In this document: positions 42,633 to 52,328 of the stretch, piece after piece | Position numbering within the stretch: the first letter of the stretch is position 1 | Layout: every line of letters starts with the position of its first letter | Assembly: GCA_944322785.1 (NCBI GenBank) | Contig: CALUPW010000003.1 | Location: 62,001-126,000, forward strand | Direction: 5' to 3' | DNA from: Candidatus Gastranaerophilales bacterium | GTDB lineage: Bacteria; Cyanobacteriota; Vampirovibrionia; Gastranaerophilales; Gastranaerophilaceae | Length of the DNA stretch: 64,000 nucleotides | Position numbers and translations under genes: made by a program | The notes under the pieces: model-generated | Told to the model about the DNA's origin: nothing | What the model saw: only the letters and a program-made list of their open reading frames with translations | Databases searched by the model: none

Positions 42633-44078
42633 TTATTTCCCTGACAATTCTTTATACATATCAAGATACTGTTTTGAACTTTTTTCCCAGGAGAAATCAG
42701 CTTCCATAGCGGATTGTCGCATAGCGCCCAAGGTATATTTGTCTTTGTAAACATATAAAGCACATTTAATTGCATCAACCATTGCACCGGAATCATATCC
42801 CCAGAATTTAAATCCGGTTGAATTGTCCAGCGGATAGCCGACGACAGTATCTTCAAGCCCGCCGGTTGCTCTTACAACAGGAAGCGCACCGTATCGCATT
42901 GCAATAAGCTGGCTTAACCCGCAGGGTTCAAATTTTGAGGGCATCAGATAAAAATCTCCGGCCGCATAAATTCTGTTTGCCATCTCTCCGTTGTACCCGA
43001 TAAATGCACGAATGTTCGGGGTATTATTTGATAGCCATATTAAAAGATTTTCATAATCTTTATTGCCTGTACCTAAAAATACAAAATCTGCGTCCAGATG
43101 CGCAAGAGTGTTTTCCGCCCCTCGAATCAAATCAATGCCCTTTTGTCCGACAAGCCTTGATATCATAACAAATAACGGACGTTCCGGATTGTATTTTAAT
43201 CCGAAATATTCACAGACAAATTTTTTGTTATCTTCTTTATTTTTTATTGTTTTAATATCGTAATTTTTTATCAAAGTTTTATCAGTCTTTGGATTAAAGA
43301 CATCGTAATCAATTCCGTTTAAAATTCCTCTTAATTTATGCTGTGCACCGCGCAGGGTGTAATCCATACCTTCACCGTATTCGCCGGTCAAAATTTCTTT
43401 TGCATAAGTCGGTGATACCGCAACAACACGGTCCGAATAATTTATTGCACCTTTCATCCAGTTAACACGACCGTAATGCTCTACACACCACTCGTTATAA
43501 ACAATATCTTTTCGCATATTTGCAAAGTCAAGAATACTTTCAAACCACACTCCCTGATAGGCAAGATTATGTATTTCAAAGACGGTTCTGGTGTTTTTCC
43601 AGAAATCATCAAACTTGTAATTACTGTGAAGATAAACAGGAATCATTGCCGTATGCCAGTCATTTGCATGAATAACATCAGCACGGAAGTTTAAAAGTTT
43701 TGCATATTCCATTGTCGCCAGAGAAAATGCAATATATCTTTCATGCTCATACTGCGGATCAAGCCATTTTGGATAAACTTCGTTAAAACAGGTGAAGTAC
43801 CAGTCATTATGAACAAAAAAGACATTAATATTTGTTCCGGGAAGTTTTGTCATAAACAATCTGAATTTATGCCCGTTACGTCCGAAAGTCAGCCACATTT
43901 CCGAATTTTCAAGCTCTTTTATACCGTACTTTTTTTGGTCAATACAGCCGTGAAGCGGTGTAAAAATTGCAATTTCCGCATCTTTTTCCAGATATTTGGG
44001 CAAACTGCCGACAACATCTGCCAGCCCTCCGGCTTTTGAAAAAGGCGCAACTTCCGCTGCCGCAAAAAGAACTTTCAT
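42633..44078 (-). CDS. glgA: Glycogen synthase GlgA (ADP-glucose type)
   Basis: The 481-residue GT5 enzyme shows the N-terminal KAGGLADVVGSLPKYL (KxGGL nucleotide-binding loop), DWHTAMIPVYLH, LKYNPERPLFVMISRLVGQKGIDLI, and FEPCGLSQLIAMRYGALPVVRATGGLEDTV. It elongates storage glycogen. Its ATG overlaps the stop of the 1175-residue gene upstream, so expression is coupled. ADP-glucose pyrophosphorylase is not seen here. Confidence 0.97.
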   Translation of the reverse strand: MKVLFAAAEVAPFSKAGGLADVVGSLPKYLEKDAEIAIFTPLHGCIDQKKYGIKELENSEMWLTFGRNGHKFRLFMTKLPGTNINVFFVHNDWYFTCFNEVYPKWLDPQYEHERYIAFSLATMEYAKLLNFRADVIHANDWHTAMIPVYLHSNYKFDDFWKNTRTVFEIHNLAYQGVWFESILDFANMRKDIVYNEWCVEHYGRVNWMKGAINYSDRVVAVSPTYAKEILTGEYGEGMDYTLRGAQHKLRGILNGIDYDVFNPKTDKTLIKNYDIKTIKNKEDNKKFVCEYFGLKYNPERPLFVMISRLVGQKGIDLIRGAENTLAHLDADFVFLGTGNKDYENLLIWLSNNTPNIRAFIGYNGEMANRIYAAGDFYLMPSKFEPCGLSQLIAMRYGALPVVRATGGLEDTVVGYPLDNSTGFKFWGYDSGAMVDAIKCALYVYKDKYTLGAMRQSAMEADFSWEKSSKQYLDMYKELSGK

Positions 44079-47000
44079 TATTCCTCACTTTCCTCTTTAT
44101 CTGATTGTTTTGCTGAACCGGTATTACGCTGTACAGCCCCGACTCCGCTGTTAACAAGATTACTTTCATCATCAGGATCTTCAAGCGGTATGTAATGAGA
44201 AGGATCCGTATCAAATGTGAATTTAATACCGTATTTTTGAGTCAAATAACCGCATTGAGCAATACAAATCTGAGCTTTATCTTCATGACCTTTAAACATT
44301 AGAACTTTGTACATTTGATATTTAAAGAGCATTAAAAGATATTCATTTGAATTGTCGGCTTTTTCAAGCTGAATAAGCGAATTATTTACAATACCGTATG
44401 CAACCGTATATCTGCCCTGTCTTAAACTCATTTCACTCATCAAATACCAGGCGGCATAAGTAAGATTGGTCATGCCGTTATCGCCTGTTGCTCTGATAAT
44501 TTTGTAGATAATCAAGGACGCTTTGTCGTAGGATTCAAGATTAATGTATGCATAACCAATCAGCAGATCGCAGAAATATTCCAGCTGATGGAGTTTGTTG
44601 TATCTAGCAAGTCTTTTTGCCGCATAAATTTCTTCCGCAAATGCGTTGCTGTCGTTCAAATATTTATTAAACGCCTCCATTATGTGGAAAAGAATTCCGG
44701 AAAATTTGTCAAGCTCAGAAACCATAACAGGACTGTAAGTTCCTCGTTCACCGTGTATAAAGTCCTGCAGTGCCTTAAATATATCGTATGACGGCGGCAG
44801 GTTCGGCAAATCACCTTTTACTAAATTCAAAAAGTCCTGAACATTACCTTTCATCTGCAAAACGTTAGAAAGCGCAACAAATCCGACAGAATCAATTAAA
44901 ACTTTTATAAACTGATTTTTATCCAGATAATCGGGTCGTAATAGTTCCAGATTTGCCTGATTAACAACACTCAAAACCTTATATCCCACATCAAGACAAT
45001 CTTCAAGAGCACCGATATTAAAGAGAATTTCAATGTGAATCAGCGACATCAGGAAGAAATATTTATTAAAGTCAGGTGAAGACGGATCAATTGAACCGCT
45101 CGGAAGACGTGATAAAATTTTGTGTGTCAATTCAAGTGCATGAGTATAATTTCCGTTGTTAAGACATCCTTGAATCATTTTATTACACAGTGCAATAATT
45201 TTTTCGTTATCACCGGCCTGCTCAAGTCTTTCAAGAGTAAGTTCCGCAATTCTGGAATTTTTATTCGGAAGATACTCAGACATGTTTTCCGCAATATTTT
45301 GCGACAAATCCAATTTGTACTGTTCAATTTCTTCCTGTTTTTCTTCATCCGTGTTTTTGTCCAGAAGTTCAATAATTTTATCCGCACAATTTATATATGC
45401 GTTAAAATCTCCCATTGAAAGATTGATTTTTGCAAGGTTTTCCCATTCAAGAAATTCTGCTTTGTAATCCTCCAACAATCCGTATAAATAAGCTTTTGTC
45501 GGACTCGGCATGTTATTTACGAAAACTTTTTCAAACAAATCATTTGCGATAGCCTTTAACAAATCTTTGTTAAGAACGGCAAGTATGCTTTCACGAAGCA
45601 GATTGTAGTTCGGGAAATACATACAGTTGTTCCAGAAATAAATATAGCCTGTTTCGGAAAGTTTTTGGACAATGTCATCAATATTTTCATAAGCTAAGCT
45701 TTTAATAGTCTGCTGGTCGATACGTGTTCCGAGAAGAACGCAGGTTGCGAGGAATTTAATAGCTTCTTCATCATCTTCAAGTAAATTCAGACGGCGTTTC
45801 ATTAATTTGCCAAGACTTGAAGGAATGATAAGGGTTTTCGGATTGACAAGTTTTATACCGTTTTCATCAGCTTCATAAACTCCGCTTTCAATCAGATATT
45901 GAATTGCAATGTCAAGGAACAGAATACTTCCGTATGAATATTTGGCAATTCTGTGGAAATAGAAACTGTCCATGATATCTTTATAATATTCTTTATTTTC
46001 CTCAATCATTTTTTCAAATGAAGTCGGCTTAAGAGCAATTTCCGTGTAATACGGTTTTGTCATTAAGGAATACGTATCTCTGTGAAGAGAAAAATCTTTG
46101 TCGTATGAAATCAAATAACTTATTTTTAACCGCTCAAATTGTTCAAACAAAAATTTCATAACGTCATAGGAGCTTGAATCTATTTTGTCAAAGTTTTCAA
46201 TAAATATTAGAGTTTCAGGTATTACATTCAGAAGAGTAAAGAATATATCATAATACTGCATTCTTGTATCTTCGTTATTTCCTTCCGGACGTTGTGATAA
46301 TGTAATCAAATCCTTAATCATATTATCCGGATCTATTGAACGGAACATTGAAAAATCGTTTGTATTAAACAGTTTTTGAGATATTGTAAATTCAAAGATT
46401 GCAGCAACAAGTTCACGGAAAAACGAATACGGTGAATATTTCATCTCATCATAACAGGTGATGCTGATAATATTTTTATAAATATTCAATTCTTCAATTG
46501 TTGAAATGATTTTTAATGAATAAGGAACATACAATGGCGGGGTTTTTATGGCACAAATTCCGTAAGGATGCTCTGAAAGTTTGTTTACGACATGATAAAA
46601 TACGTCTATGTTTTCCGTTCTGATAAAATCACATTTTATCTCGTTAAAATGAATTGTTTCAATATCGTAAATCGCATCCGGATCCGTCGGGCTTTCAAGC
46701 TTACTCAACGCTTCCCCGTCAAGTTTGTCCTGCTCAACCAGCATGTTTTGAACAAAATTCGGAACTTCAAGTTCTTCATCCGGCTTGTCCTCTAACTCCT
46801 CATAGTTAATTTTAATATGGCTGTTGATTTCGACTTCATGGAACATAACCATCTGGTCTTTTATCATGACAGAATTTAAAGGACTTGATTTGTACATTGG
46901 ATCAAGCGCATCATGGACAAAGTTGTCCGCAATAATTTGAAACGTATTTAAAACTTTTTGTTTCAAATTATCGCTCTGTTTTACCATGCTTATGTTAAAG

Positions 47001-47605
47001 CCTGATTTGATATCATAAGGATTGTCGTCTATGCTTCTTCTTAAAAGAAACATGTTGCATCTTACCGTTGCATTTTTTTTGTTGGTAAGTTTATAGTTCA
47101 TTTTGGTTATTTCGGTAAGAAGTTTTACGGCTGTTGTTATTGCATTATTTACACTGCTGTTAAAGGTGTAATCTTTATTAAACCTTAAAATATATGTGTT
47201 ATTTAAAACCTGACGGCGGATACCTGCTGATTTAGCGACACTAAGAATTATATTATCAAGTTTTACTTTGAATTTGTTTAAAAGCTGAACAGAACCAAGA
47301 AGAGTTCTCAGTTCATTAACGTTCGGAAAATCAATCGTCATTAATGCAAAATTGTCCGTATTGGATTCGTTTAAAATTACACTCTGTTCCAGTGAAAATC
47401 CGCATTTTTTGCACTTTTTATCAACGGTCTGGTTAACCTTGCCGCACTTATTGCATTTGGTAACAATTACATAACCGCATTTTTTACAGGTATTTGTTTT
47501 GTTAATGGTTTTACAGATAGGGCAGACAACTTTGAGCACCTTTTTACAATTAGGGCACACCGTTGCTTTATCATCAATCTCTAAACCGCATTTTGGACAT
47601 TCCAT
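44078..47605 (-). CDS. Zinc-ribbon / cyclase-like / degenerate STAND protein with TPR-like C-terminus
   Basis: The 1175-residue protein is unusual. Residues 1-70 hold three zinc ribbons with 12 cysteines (C3, C6, C17, C20, C28, C31, C40, C43, C51, C54, C65, C68). Residues 85-220 resemble a nucleotidyl-cyclase fold (FALMTIDFPNVNELRTL) but lack evident metal-binding aspartates. Residues 330-760 resemble an AAA/STAND module with a Walker B-like LIFIENFDKID but no recognisable Walker A. The rest is helical and TPR-like. It ends with a charged tail. It is coupled to glgA, suggesting a role as a regulatory or scaffolding partner, though this is inference. Confidence 0.78.
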   Translation of the reverse strand: MECPKCGLEIDDKATVCPNCKKVLKVVCPICKTINKTNTCKKCGYVIVTKCNKCGKVNQTVDKKCKKCGFSLEQSVILNESNTDNFALMTIDFPNVNELRTLLGSVQLLNKFKVKLDNIILSVAKSAGIRRQVLNNTYILRFNKDYTFNSSVNNAITTAVKLLTEITKMNYKLTNKKNATVRCNMFLLRRSIDDNPYDIKSGFNISMVKQSDNLKQKVLNTFQIIADNFVHDALDPMYKSSPLNSVMIKDQMVMFHEVEINSHIKINYEELEDKPDEELEVPNFVQNMLVEQDKLDGEALSKLESPTDPDAIYDIETIHFNEIKCDFIRTENIDVFYHVVNKLSEHPYGICAIKTPPLYVPYSLKIISTIEELNIYKNIISITCYDEMKYSPYSFFRELVAAIFEFTISQKLFNTNDFSMFRSIDPDNMIKDLITLSQRPEGNNEDTRMQYYDIFFTLLNVIPETLIFIENFDKIDSSSYDVMKFLFEQFERLKISYLISYDKDFSLHRDTYSLMTKPYYTEIALKPTSFEKMIEENKEYYKDIMDSFYFHRIAKYSYGSILFLDIAIQYLIESGVYEADENGIKLVNPKTLIIPSSLGKLMKRRLNLLEDDEEAIKFLATCVLLGTRIDQQTIKSLAYENIDDIVQKLSETGYIYFWNNCMYFPNYNLLRESILAVLNKDLLKAIANDLFEKVFVNNMPSPTKAYLYGLLEDYKAEFLEWENLAKINLSMGDFNAYINCADKIIELLDKNTDEEKQEEIEQYKLDLSQNIAENMSEYLPNKNSRIAELTLERLEQAGDNEKIIALCNKMIQGCLNNGNYTHALELTHKILSRLPSGSIDPSSPDFNKYFFLMSLIHIEILFNIGALEDCLDVGYKVLSVVNQANLELLRPDYLDKNQFIKVLIDSVGFVALSNVLQMKGNVQDFLNLVKGDLPNLPPSYDIFKALQDFIHGERGTYSPVMVSELDKFSGILFHIMEAFNKYLNDSNAFAEEIYAAKRLARYNKLHQLEYFCDLLIGYAYINLESYDKASLIIYKIIRATGDNGMTNLTYAAWYLMSEMSLRQGRYTVAYGIVNNSLIQLEKADNSNEYLLMLFKYQMYKVLMFKGHEDKAQICIAQCGYLTQKYGIKFTFDTDPSHYIPLEDPDDESNLVNSGVGAVQRNTGSAKQSDKEESEE

Positions 47606-47611
47606 ACAAAA

Positions 47612-47640
47612 ATTATACCATACGAGCCTTGTATAAACAA
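47612..47640 (-). promoter_or_regulatory. Promoter of the 1175-residue gene (leaderless geometry)
   Basis: On the minus strand TTGTTT (47635-47640), 17 bases, TGG-TATAAT (hexamer 47612-47617). It ends 7 bases before the A of the ATG at 47605. No ribosome site is present. Confidence 0.75.
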
Positions 47641-47655
47641 ATTAATAAATAAATC

Positions 47656-48825
47656 TTAATTATATCTGATGCCGGCTTGCTTCATTCTTCTGATGCATTC
47701 TTTAATTGTGTCAACATCCTTTGTAAGAGCAACACGGAAATATCCTTCACCGCATTGACCGTAACCGTTTCCTGGCGGCACAACTACATTTGCTTTTTCT
47801 AGCATTTCTGTTACAAATTCTTCACTTGTCATACCTTTTGGTACAGGAAGCCAGAGATAAAATGTTGCCTTGGAAGGTTTTATATTCCATCCCAGTTCAC
47901 GGAAGCCATTTTCTGCAGCATCACGTCTTTCCTGATACATTTTATTCAAATTATCAATTAATGCCTGATCAACCGTAAAAGCTGCAGCCGCCGCATCTTG
48001 AATTGCCTTAAAAGTTCCGCTGTCGATATTGTTTTTGATTGTTCCGAGCGCTTTTATTGCACCTGCATTTCCGCAGACAAATCCGACACGCCATCCGGTC
48101 ATGTTGTAGGATTTTGAATGAGAATAAAATTCTATTGCAACATCTTTTGCGCCTTCAACCTGAAGAACTGATGGAGCTTTATATCCGTCAAAAGTCATTT
48201 CGGAATATGCCATATCAGAACACAGCAGAATATCATATTTTTTACAAAAATCAACGGCTTTTTTATAAAAATCCAAATCCGCAACAGCACCTGTCGGATT
48301 GTTCGGATAATTTAAAAACATAATTTTTGATTTTTTTGCAATATCTTCGGGAATTTTATCAAAGTCAGGCAGATATCCGTTTTCTTCCAGCAAGGGCATT
48401 GAATAAGGTGTGCCGCCTGCAAAAATCGTTGCATTTTTATAAACCGGATATCCCGGATCCGGCACTAAAGTATAATCGCCTTTGTCAACAAACGCAAAAA
48501 ATACGTGAGCAATAGCTTCTTTTGAACCTATATTTGCAAGCATTTCTGTATCAGGATTTAAGTCGACGCCAAATCTTCTTTTCATCCAATCGCAGGCTGC
48601 TTTTCGAAATTTTTCGGTTCCGTTGTAAGGCGGATAGTCATGATTTTTCGGATTATCAATTGCTCTGTGCATTTCCTCAACTACAGGCGCCAGCGTTGGA
48701 GTATCAGGATCGCCGATGCCCAAACTTATTACATCACAGCCTTTTGCTTTTGCTTCTGCTATTTTTCTGTCAATTTCCGCAAACAAATACGGAGGAATTT
48801 TTTCTAAACGTTCTGAAACTTTCAT
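47656..48825 (-). CDS. dapL: LL-diaminopimelate aminotransferase DapL
   Basis: A 389-residue class I/II PLP aminotransferase. SLGIGDPDTPT, DYPPYNGTEKFRKA, NYPNNPTGAV, and the PLP lysine in SHSKSYNMTGWRVGF are visible. It matches the DapL type that converts tetrahydrodipicolinate directly to LL-DAP for lysine and peptidoglycan, a route used by Cyanobacteria, Chlamydiae and some anaerobes. The ATG follows AAGGAGAGGTC. Confidence 0.9.
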   Translation of the reverse strand: MKVSERLEKIPPYLFAEIDRKIAEAKAKGCDVISLGIGDPDTPTLAPVVEEMHRAIDNPKNHDYPPYNGTEKFRKAACDWMKRRFGVDLNPDTEMLANIGSKEAIAHVFFAFVDKGDYTLVPDPGYPVYKNATIFAGGTPYSMPLLEENGYLPDFDKIPEDIAKKSKIMFLNYPNNPTGAVADLDFYKKAVDFCKKYDILLCSDMAYSEMTFDGYKAPSVLQVEGAKDVAIEFYSHSKSYNMTGWRVGFVCGNAGAIKALGTIKNNIDSGTFKAIQDAAAAAFTVDQALIDNLNKMYQERRDAAENGFRELGWNIKPSKATFYLWLPVPKGMTSEEFVTEMLEKANVVVPPGNGYGQCGEGYFRVALTKDVDTIKECIRRMKQAGIRYN

Positions 48826-48932
48826 GACCTCTCCTTCTTAATATTTTATCCCTGCATTTAATTTTATGCTATCATGAAATTGTCAAATAAACAATTATAA
48901 TAAAATTTTAAAACAATTACAGGCAAAGGGAT

Positions 48933-50033
48933 ATGAGTATAATATCGGACGACAACAAATTTACCGGAGATTCGGCTCAAAAAGACAGTAAAAAACATTC
49001 TGATTTTCATAAAAATCCGGTGATTAAAGCAGAAAGCATTGAATGTGACAAGAATTTTGAAAATTCAATACGTCCTAAATCTTTTGATGCCTATATAGGG
49101 CAAAGCGCACTGAAAGAAACTTTAAAAATCACAATTGCCGCTGCAAAAAAACGTGAACTTCCGCTTGACCACCTTTTATTTTACGGCCCTCCGGGACTTG
49201 GCAAAACAACGCTTGCGGGGGTTATTGCAGAACAAATGGGGGTAAATATCAGAATAACATCTGCGCCCGCACTTGAAAGACCACGTGATATTATCGGAAT
49301 TTTGATGTCATTAAAGGGCGGAGAAATTCTTTTTATTGATGAAATTCACCGTCTGAACAAGGTCGCCGAAGAAATTCTTTATCCTGCAATGGAAGATTTT
49401 TTCCTTGATATGACAACAGGTAAAAGCCAGACAGTAAAGACTTTAAGAGTACCGCTCCCTAAGTTTACGCTTATCGGTGCAACGACAAAAGCCGGTGAAC
49501 TTTCCGGGCCTTTGCGTGACCGCTTCGGAATCATTCACAGACTTGAATTTTATACGGAAGACGAACTTGCACAGGTAATCACAAGAACTGCAGGAATTTT
49601 AAACATTGAAATTACGTCCGAAGGCGCTCATGCAATTGCAAGACGCTCACGCGGCACACCGAGAATTGCAAACAGACTTGTAAAGCGTGTAAGTGACTTT
49701 GCGCTTGTAAAACATGACGGAAAAATTACGGAAGATGTAGCAAACGAATCTCTTGACATTTTAAAAATTGATAACTACGGACTTGACTGCACTGACCGCA
49801 ATCTTTTAAAACTTATTATCGAAAAATATGACGGCGGGCCTGTCGGAGTTGAAACAATTGCAGCTGCAATCGGCGAAGATGTCCGAACAATAGAGGATGT
49901 TTGCGAACCGTTTCTGCTACAAGCCGGACTTTTGCAAAGAACACCGAGAGGCCGTAAAGTTTCGCCGGCTGCATACAGGCATCTCGGTTACAAAGATATT
50001 GATATTAACGAGCAAAAAAGTTTATTCCAATAG
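48933..50033 (+). CDS. ruvB: Holliday junction helicase RuvB
   Basis: A 366-residue AAA+ motor. Walker [10 protein letters not shown], Walker B DEIHRL, the [11 protein letters not shown] lead-in, sensor [20 protein letters not shown], and a C-terminal winged helix ([19 protein letters not shown]). The first 40 residues are a non-conserved extension relative to most RuvB proteins. The 3' end overlaps the pilin-like gene by 12 bases. Confidence 0.97.
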   Translation: MSIISDDNKFTGDSAQKDSKKHSDFHKNPVIKAESIECDKNFENSIRPKSFDAYIGQSALKETLKITIAAAKKRELPLDHLLFYGPPGLGKTTLAGVIAEQMGVNIRITSAPALERPRDIIGILMSLKGGEILFIDEIHRLNKVAEEILYPAMEDFFLDMTTGKSQTVKTLRVPLPKFTLIGATTKAGELSGPLRDRFGIIHRLEFYTEDELAQVITRTAGILNIEITSEGAHAIARRSRGTPRIANRLVKRVSDFALVKHDGKITEDVANESLDILKIDNYGLDCTDRNLLKLIIEKYDGGPVGVETIAAAIGEDVRTIEDVCEPFLLQAGLLQRTPRGRKVSPAAYRHLGYKDIDINEQKSLFQ

Positions 50034-51095
50034 CCATGTTCTGTAAAGACAATTTCCGCTCGGACACCAGCGTCCTTTTGAAAATTTGTCGTCCCAGGGC
50101 TGAATTGTGTTGGCTTCCTGCATGTAATTTAAATCACTGTTGTTTACGGCAAATCTCATTACAAAACGATCCCGTCCGAGTTTGTTCGGACGATTAAATC
50201 CGTTTACATCAACCAGAACCGGAAACTCACTGTTGCTATACAGATACCACCCCATTCCGGAATAATCAACAAATGCATAATTATCTTTAGTGCACCCTAG
50301 CCAGTCCGGAGCACCTCCCCCATGTATAGCTGCTTGTCCTTCTTCACATACCCAGCATTCATCCGCATTGTTGTCAAAACAGGTTTTTATAGTATTAAAA
50401 TACTTTGACATAGTTTTAAAATTTTCACCGACTGTAGGAGCTCTAAGCTCTCCATACTCATTAAGAGAACCTGACATATCCAGCAGCTCATCATTTGCCT
50501 GCATACGCATAAAGGCCTGCGACATACTGGAATAAGCTTTTTTGTAGGCGACTTTCCATTGTTTTTCCTGATAATTCCCGATTAAGGAAGGTAAAGTCAT
50601 TGCAGCGACTATTCCGATTATGCCGAGGGTTATAAGGACTTCTGCAAGCGTAAAGGCGGGTTTGCGGCACTTTTGGCGGCAAAAGTGCCGGATTAAATTA
50701 ACCGGCATTGACAGACTCAGACGGAAGTCAGAGTGACTGGACGTGGTGCGTGACATCCGGCTGACTTCCTCACTCCGGCCTCCGAGCCGGAGTCTGTTTC
50801 TATCAACATTGATAGATTCTGAGTCAAGCTCTGAATGACATGACAGATACACATGTGATGGCTTTGTCATTCCGGCCTCCGAGCCGGAATCTATTCCTAT
50901 CAGCATTGATAGATTCTGAATCAAGTTCAGAATGACGCAACGGTTTTCGTAAAAAGACCTAAGACATGTCTTTTTAAGAGTCTTTGGACTTAAATTGTCC
51001 TTGTCCTCTGAATAACATAAGGTTAAATCGCACGCAGGAGCTTTATTACAGGTTGCCCCCCCCCCCTGAAATTCAGTCATATCAATAGTTTCCAT
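50022..51095 (-). CDS. Pilin-like locus 2, in frame at an 11-G tract (candidate phase-ON)
   Basis: A 357-residue frame starts [10 protein letters not shown], three glycines (11 G, in frame), then a leader of about 150 residues, then [19 protein letters not shown] (prepilin cleavage, Glu at +5), one hydrophobic helix and a cysteine-containing globular domain ([37 protein letters not shown]). AAAGGAG lies 11 bases before the ATG and TATAAT at 51136-51141. An internal ATG ([19 protein letters not shown]) would give a more normal leader and is an alternative start. It is a close paralog of locus 1. Confidence 0.82.
   Translation of the reverse strand: METIDMTEFQGGGATCNKAPACDLTLCYSEDKDNLSPKTLKKTCLRSFYENRCVILNLIQNLSMLIGIDSGSEAGMTKPSHVYLSCHSELDSESINVDRNRLRLGGRSEEVSRMSRTTSSHSDFRLSLSMPVNLIRHFCRQKCRKPAFTLAEVLITLGIIGIVAAMTLPSLIGNYQEKQWKVAYKKAYSSMSQAFMRMQANDELLDMSGSLNEYGELRAPTVGENFKTMSKYFNTIKTCFDNNADECWVCEEGQAAIHGGGAPDWLGCTKDNYAFVDYSGMGWYLYSNSEFPVLVDVNGFNRPNKLGRDRFVMRFAVNNSDLNYMQEANTIQPWDDKFSKGRWCPSGNCLYRTWLLE
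50770..50839. repeat. Palindromic element, copy 4
   Basis: A 70-bp unit runs from TCACTC to GAATGAC. Left arm ACTCCGGC...GCCGGAGT and right arm ATTCTGAG...CTCTGAAT, both perfectly paired but with different bases from copy 5. It lies within the locus 2 leader frame. Confidence 0.8.
50866..50936. repeat. Palindromic element, copy 5 (best preserved)
   Basis: A 71-bp unit closed by GTCATTC/GAATGAC. Three internal arms: CCGGC...GCCGG, GAATCTAT...ATAGATTC, and ATTCTGAA...TTCAGAAT. Together they form a cloverleaf-like structure. It is read through in frame by the locus 2 leader. Confidence 0.85.
51056..51066 (-). repeat. Homopolymer of 11 (G on the coding strand)
   Basis: Eleven consecutive C on the plus strand, 29 bases after the A of the locus 2 start. 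Eleven keeps the frame open through the leader and pilin. The same sequence flanks the tract as in locus 1. Confidence 0.9.
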
Positions 51096-51206
51096 ACTTT
51101 TTAAAGCTCCTTTTGATTAAATATTTCACATATTTATTATACTATATATTTTTAAAAATTGCACTACTTTTGTGATAATATCAAATTTAATAAAGGGGAT
51201 ATGTTT

Positions 51207-52307
51207 ATGAAAAAATTTCTTGTTCTTTTATTTATTCTGGTTGCTTTTATAAATCCTGTTAAAGCTGATGAAAATGCAGTATTGCCCTCTGAAACAGGCG
51301 TTGTTCAGTCAGTCGAAAATATCTACAATGACGATGAAAACAGCCAGCAGGGCACAAAACAGATTGTAACCGTAAAAGTTTTGTCAGGAGAGTATAAAAA
51401 TCAGGAAAAAGAAATCGTAAATTTTTTAACAGATAATCCTGCATACGACATCCCGCTCAAAAAAGGTGACAAAGTCATTCTGCACCTTGAAGAAGATCCG
51501 ACAGGAGGCATGAACTTTTTTATTGCCGATATTAAAAGAGACTCGTCAATTTTATTTTTCGGTGCCCTATTTGCACTTCTTTTACTGATTATCGGGCATA
51601 AAAAAGGGATTTTCAGTCTTATTTCAATTCTTGCAACAGTCGGTTTGATATTTTTTGTCATGCTGCCAATGATTTTAAACGGGTTTTGTCCGATTGCGTC
51701 GGCAATTCTTGTATGTATTTTAAGCACAATAATAACGATTTATCTTGTTGGCGGCTTCAATTCCAAAAGCACATCTGCCGTCATCGGCACAATGCTCAGC
51801 TTAATTTTTGCAGGCGCTCTTTCAATGCTTGCAATTTTTATGGCTCATTTAACGGGTTTTGCAGGCGAGGAAACCGTATTTCTTTACGGGGCGCGGCCTG
51901 ATTTGAATTTTCAAGGGATTTTGTCCGCTTCTATGATTATTGCGGCACTCGGGGCTTTGATGGACACATCGGTTTCTATTGCCAGCACAATTAACGAAAT
52001 TTATGCAACAGACAATACCCTTGGCGTCAAAGAACTTTTTAAATCCGGAATGAATGTCGGACGAGATATTATCGGAACAATGTCAAACACTCTTATTCTG
52101 GTTTATCTTGGAAGTGCGCTGCCGCTTGTACTTTTAGCCAGCAATATTGATTTACAAAAATTCTTTAACCTTAATCAGGTTTCAACAGAAATTCTTTCTG
52201 CAATCACCGGCAGCATTGCAATTCTTGCATGTGTACCCATTACGGCGATTATTTCGGCTTATTTAATAAAACATAAAAAACAGGAAGATGTTGAATTTAA
52301 GTTTTAA
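51207..52307 (+). CDS. YibE/F-family membrane protein
   Basis: The 366-residue protein begins at the ATG at 51207, 8 bases after AAAGGGG; frames from 51159 and 51201 are less likely. A Sec signal peptide (to VKA, about residue 19) and a soluble OB-like segment (VVTVKVLSGEYKNQEKEIVN) precede eight membrane helices typical of YibE/F (GARPDLNFQGILSASMIIAALGALMDTSVSIAS). The transported substrate is unknown. The promoter region lies between this gene and the divergent pilin-like locus. Confidence 0.92.
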   Translation: MKKFLVLLFILVAFINPVKADENAVLPSETGVVQSVENIYNDDENSQQGTKQIVTVKVLSGEYKNQEKEIVNFLTDNPAYDIPLKKGDKVILHLEEDPTGGMNFFIADIKRDSSILFFGALFALLLLIIGHKKGIFSLISILATVGLIFFVMLPMILNGFCPIASAILVCILSTIITIYLVGGFNSKSTSAVIGTMLSLIFAGALSMLAIFMAHLTGFAGEETVFLYGARPDLNFQGILSASMIIAALGALMDTSVSIASTINEIYATDNTLGVKELFKSGMNVGRDIIGTMSNTLILVYLGSALPLVLLASNIDLQKFFNLNQVSTEILSAITGSIAILACVPITAIISAYLIKHKKQEDVEFKF

Positions 52308-52316
52308 AATTTATAA

Positions 52317-52322
52317 TATAAT
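52317..52322 (+). promoter_or_regulatory. -10 element of ribF (leaderless geometry)
   Basis: TATAAT ends 7 bases before the A of the ribF ATG at 52329. It overlaps a second TATAAT at 52312. No ribosome site is present. Confidence 0.6.
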
Positions 52323-52328
52323 TAAGAC

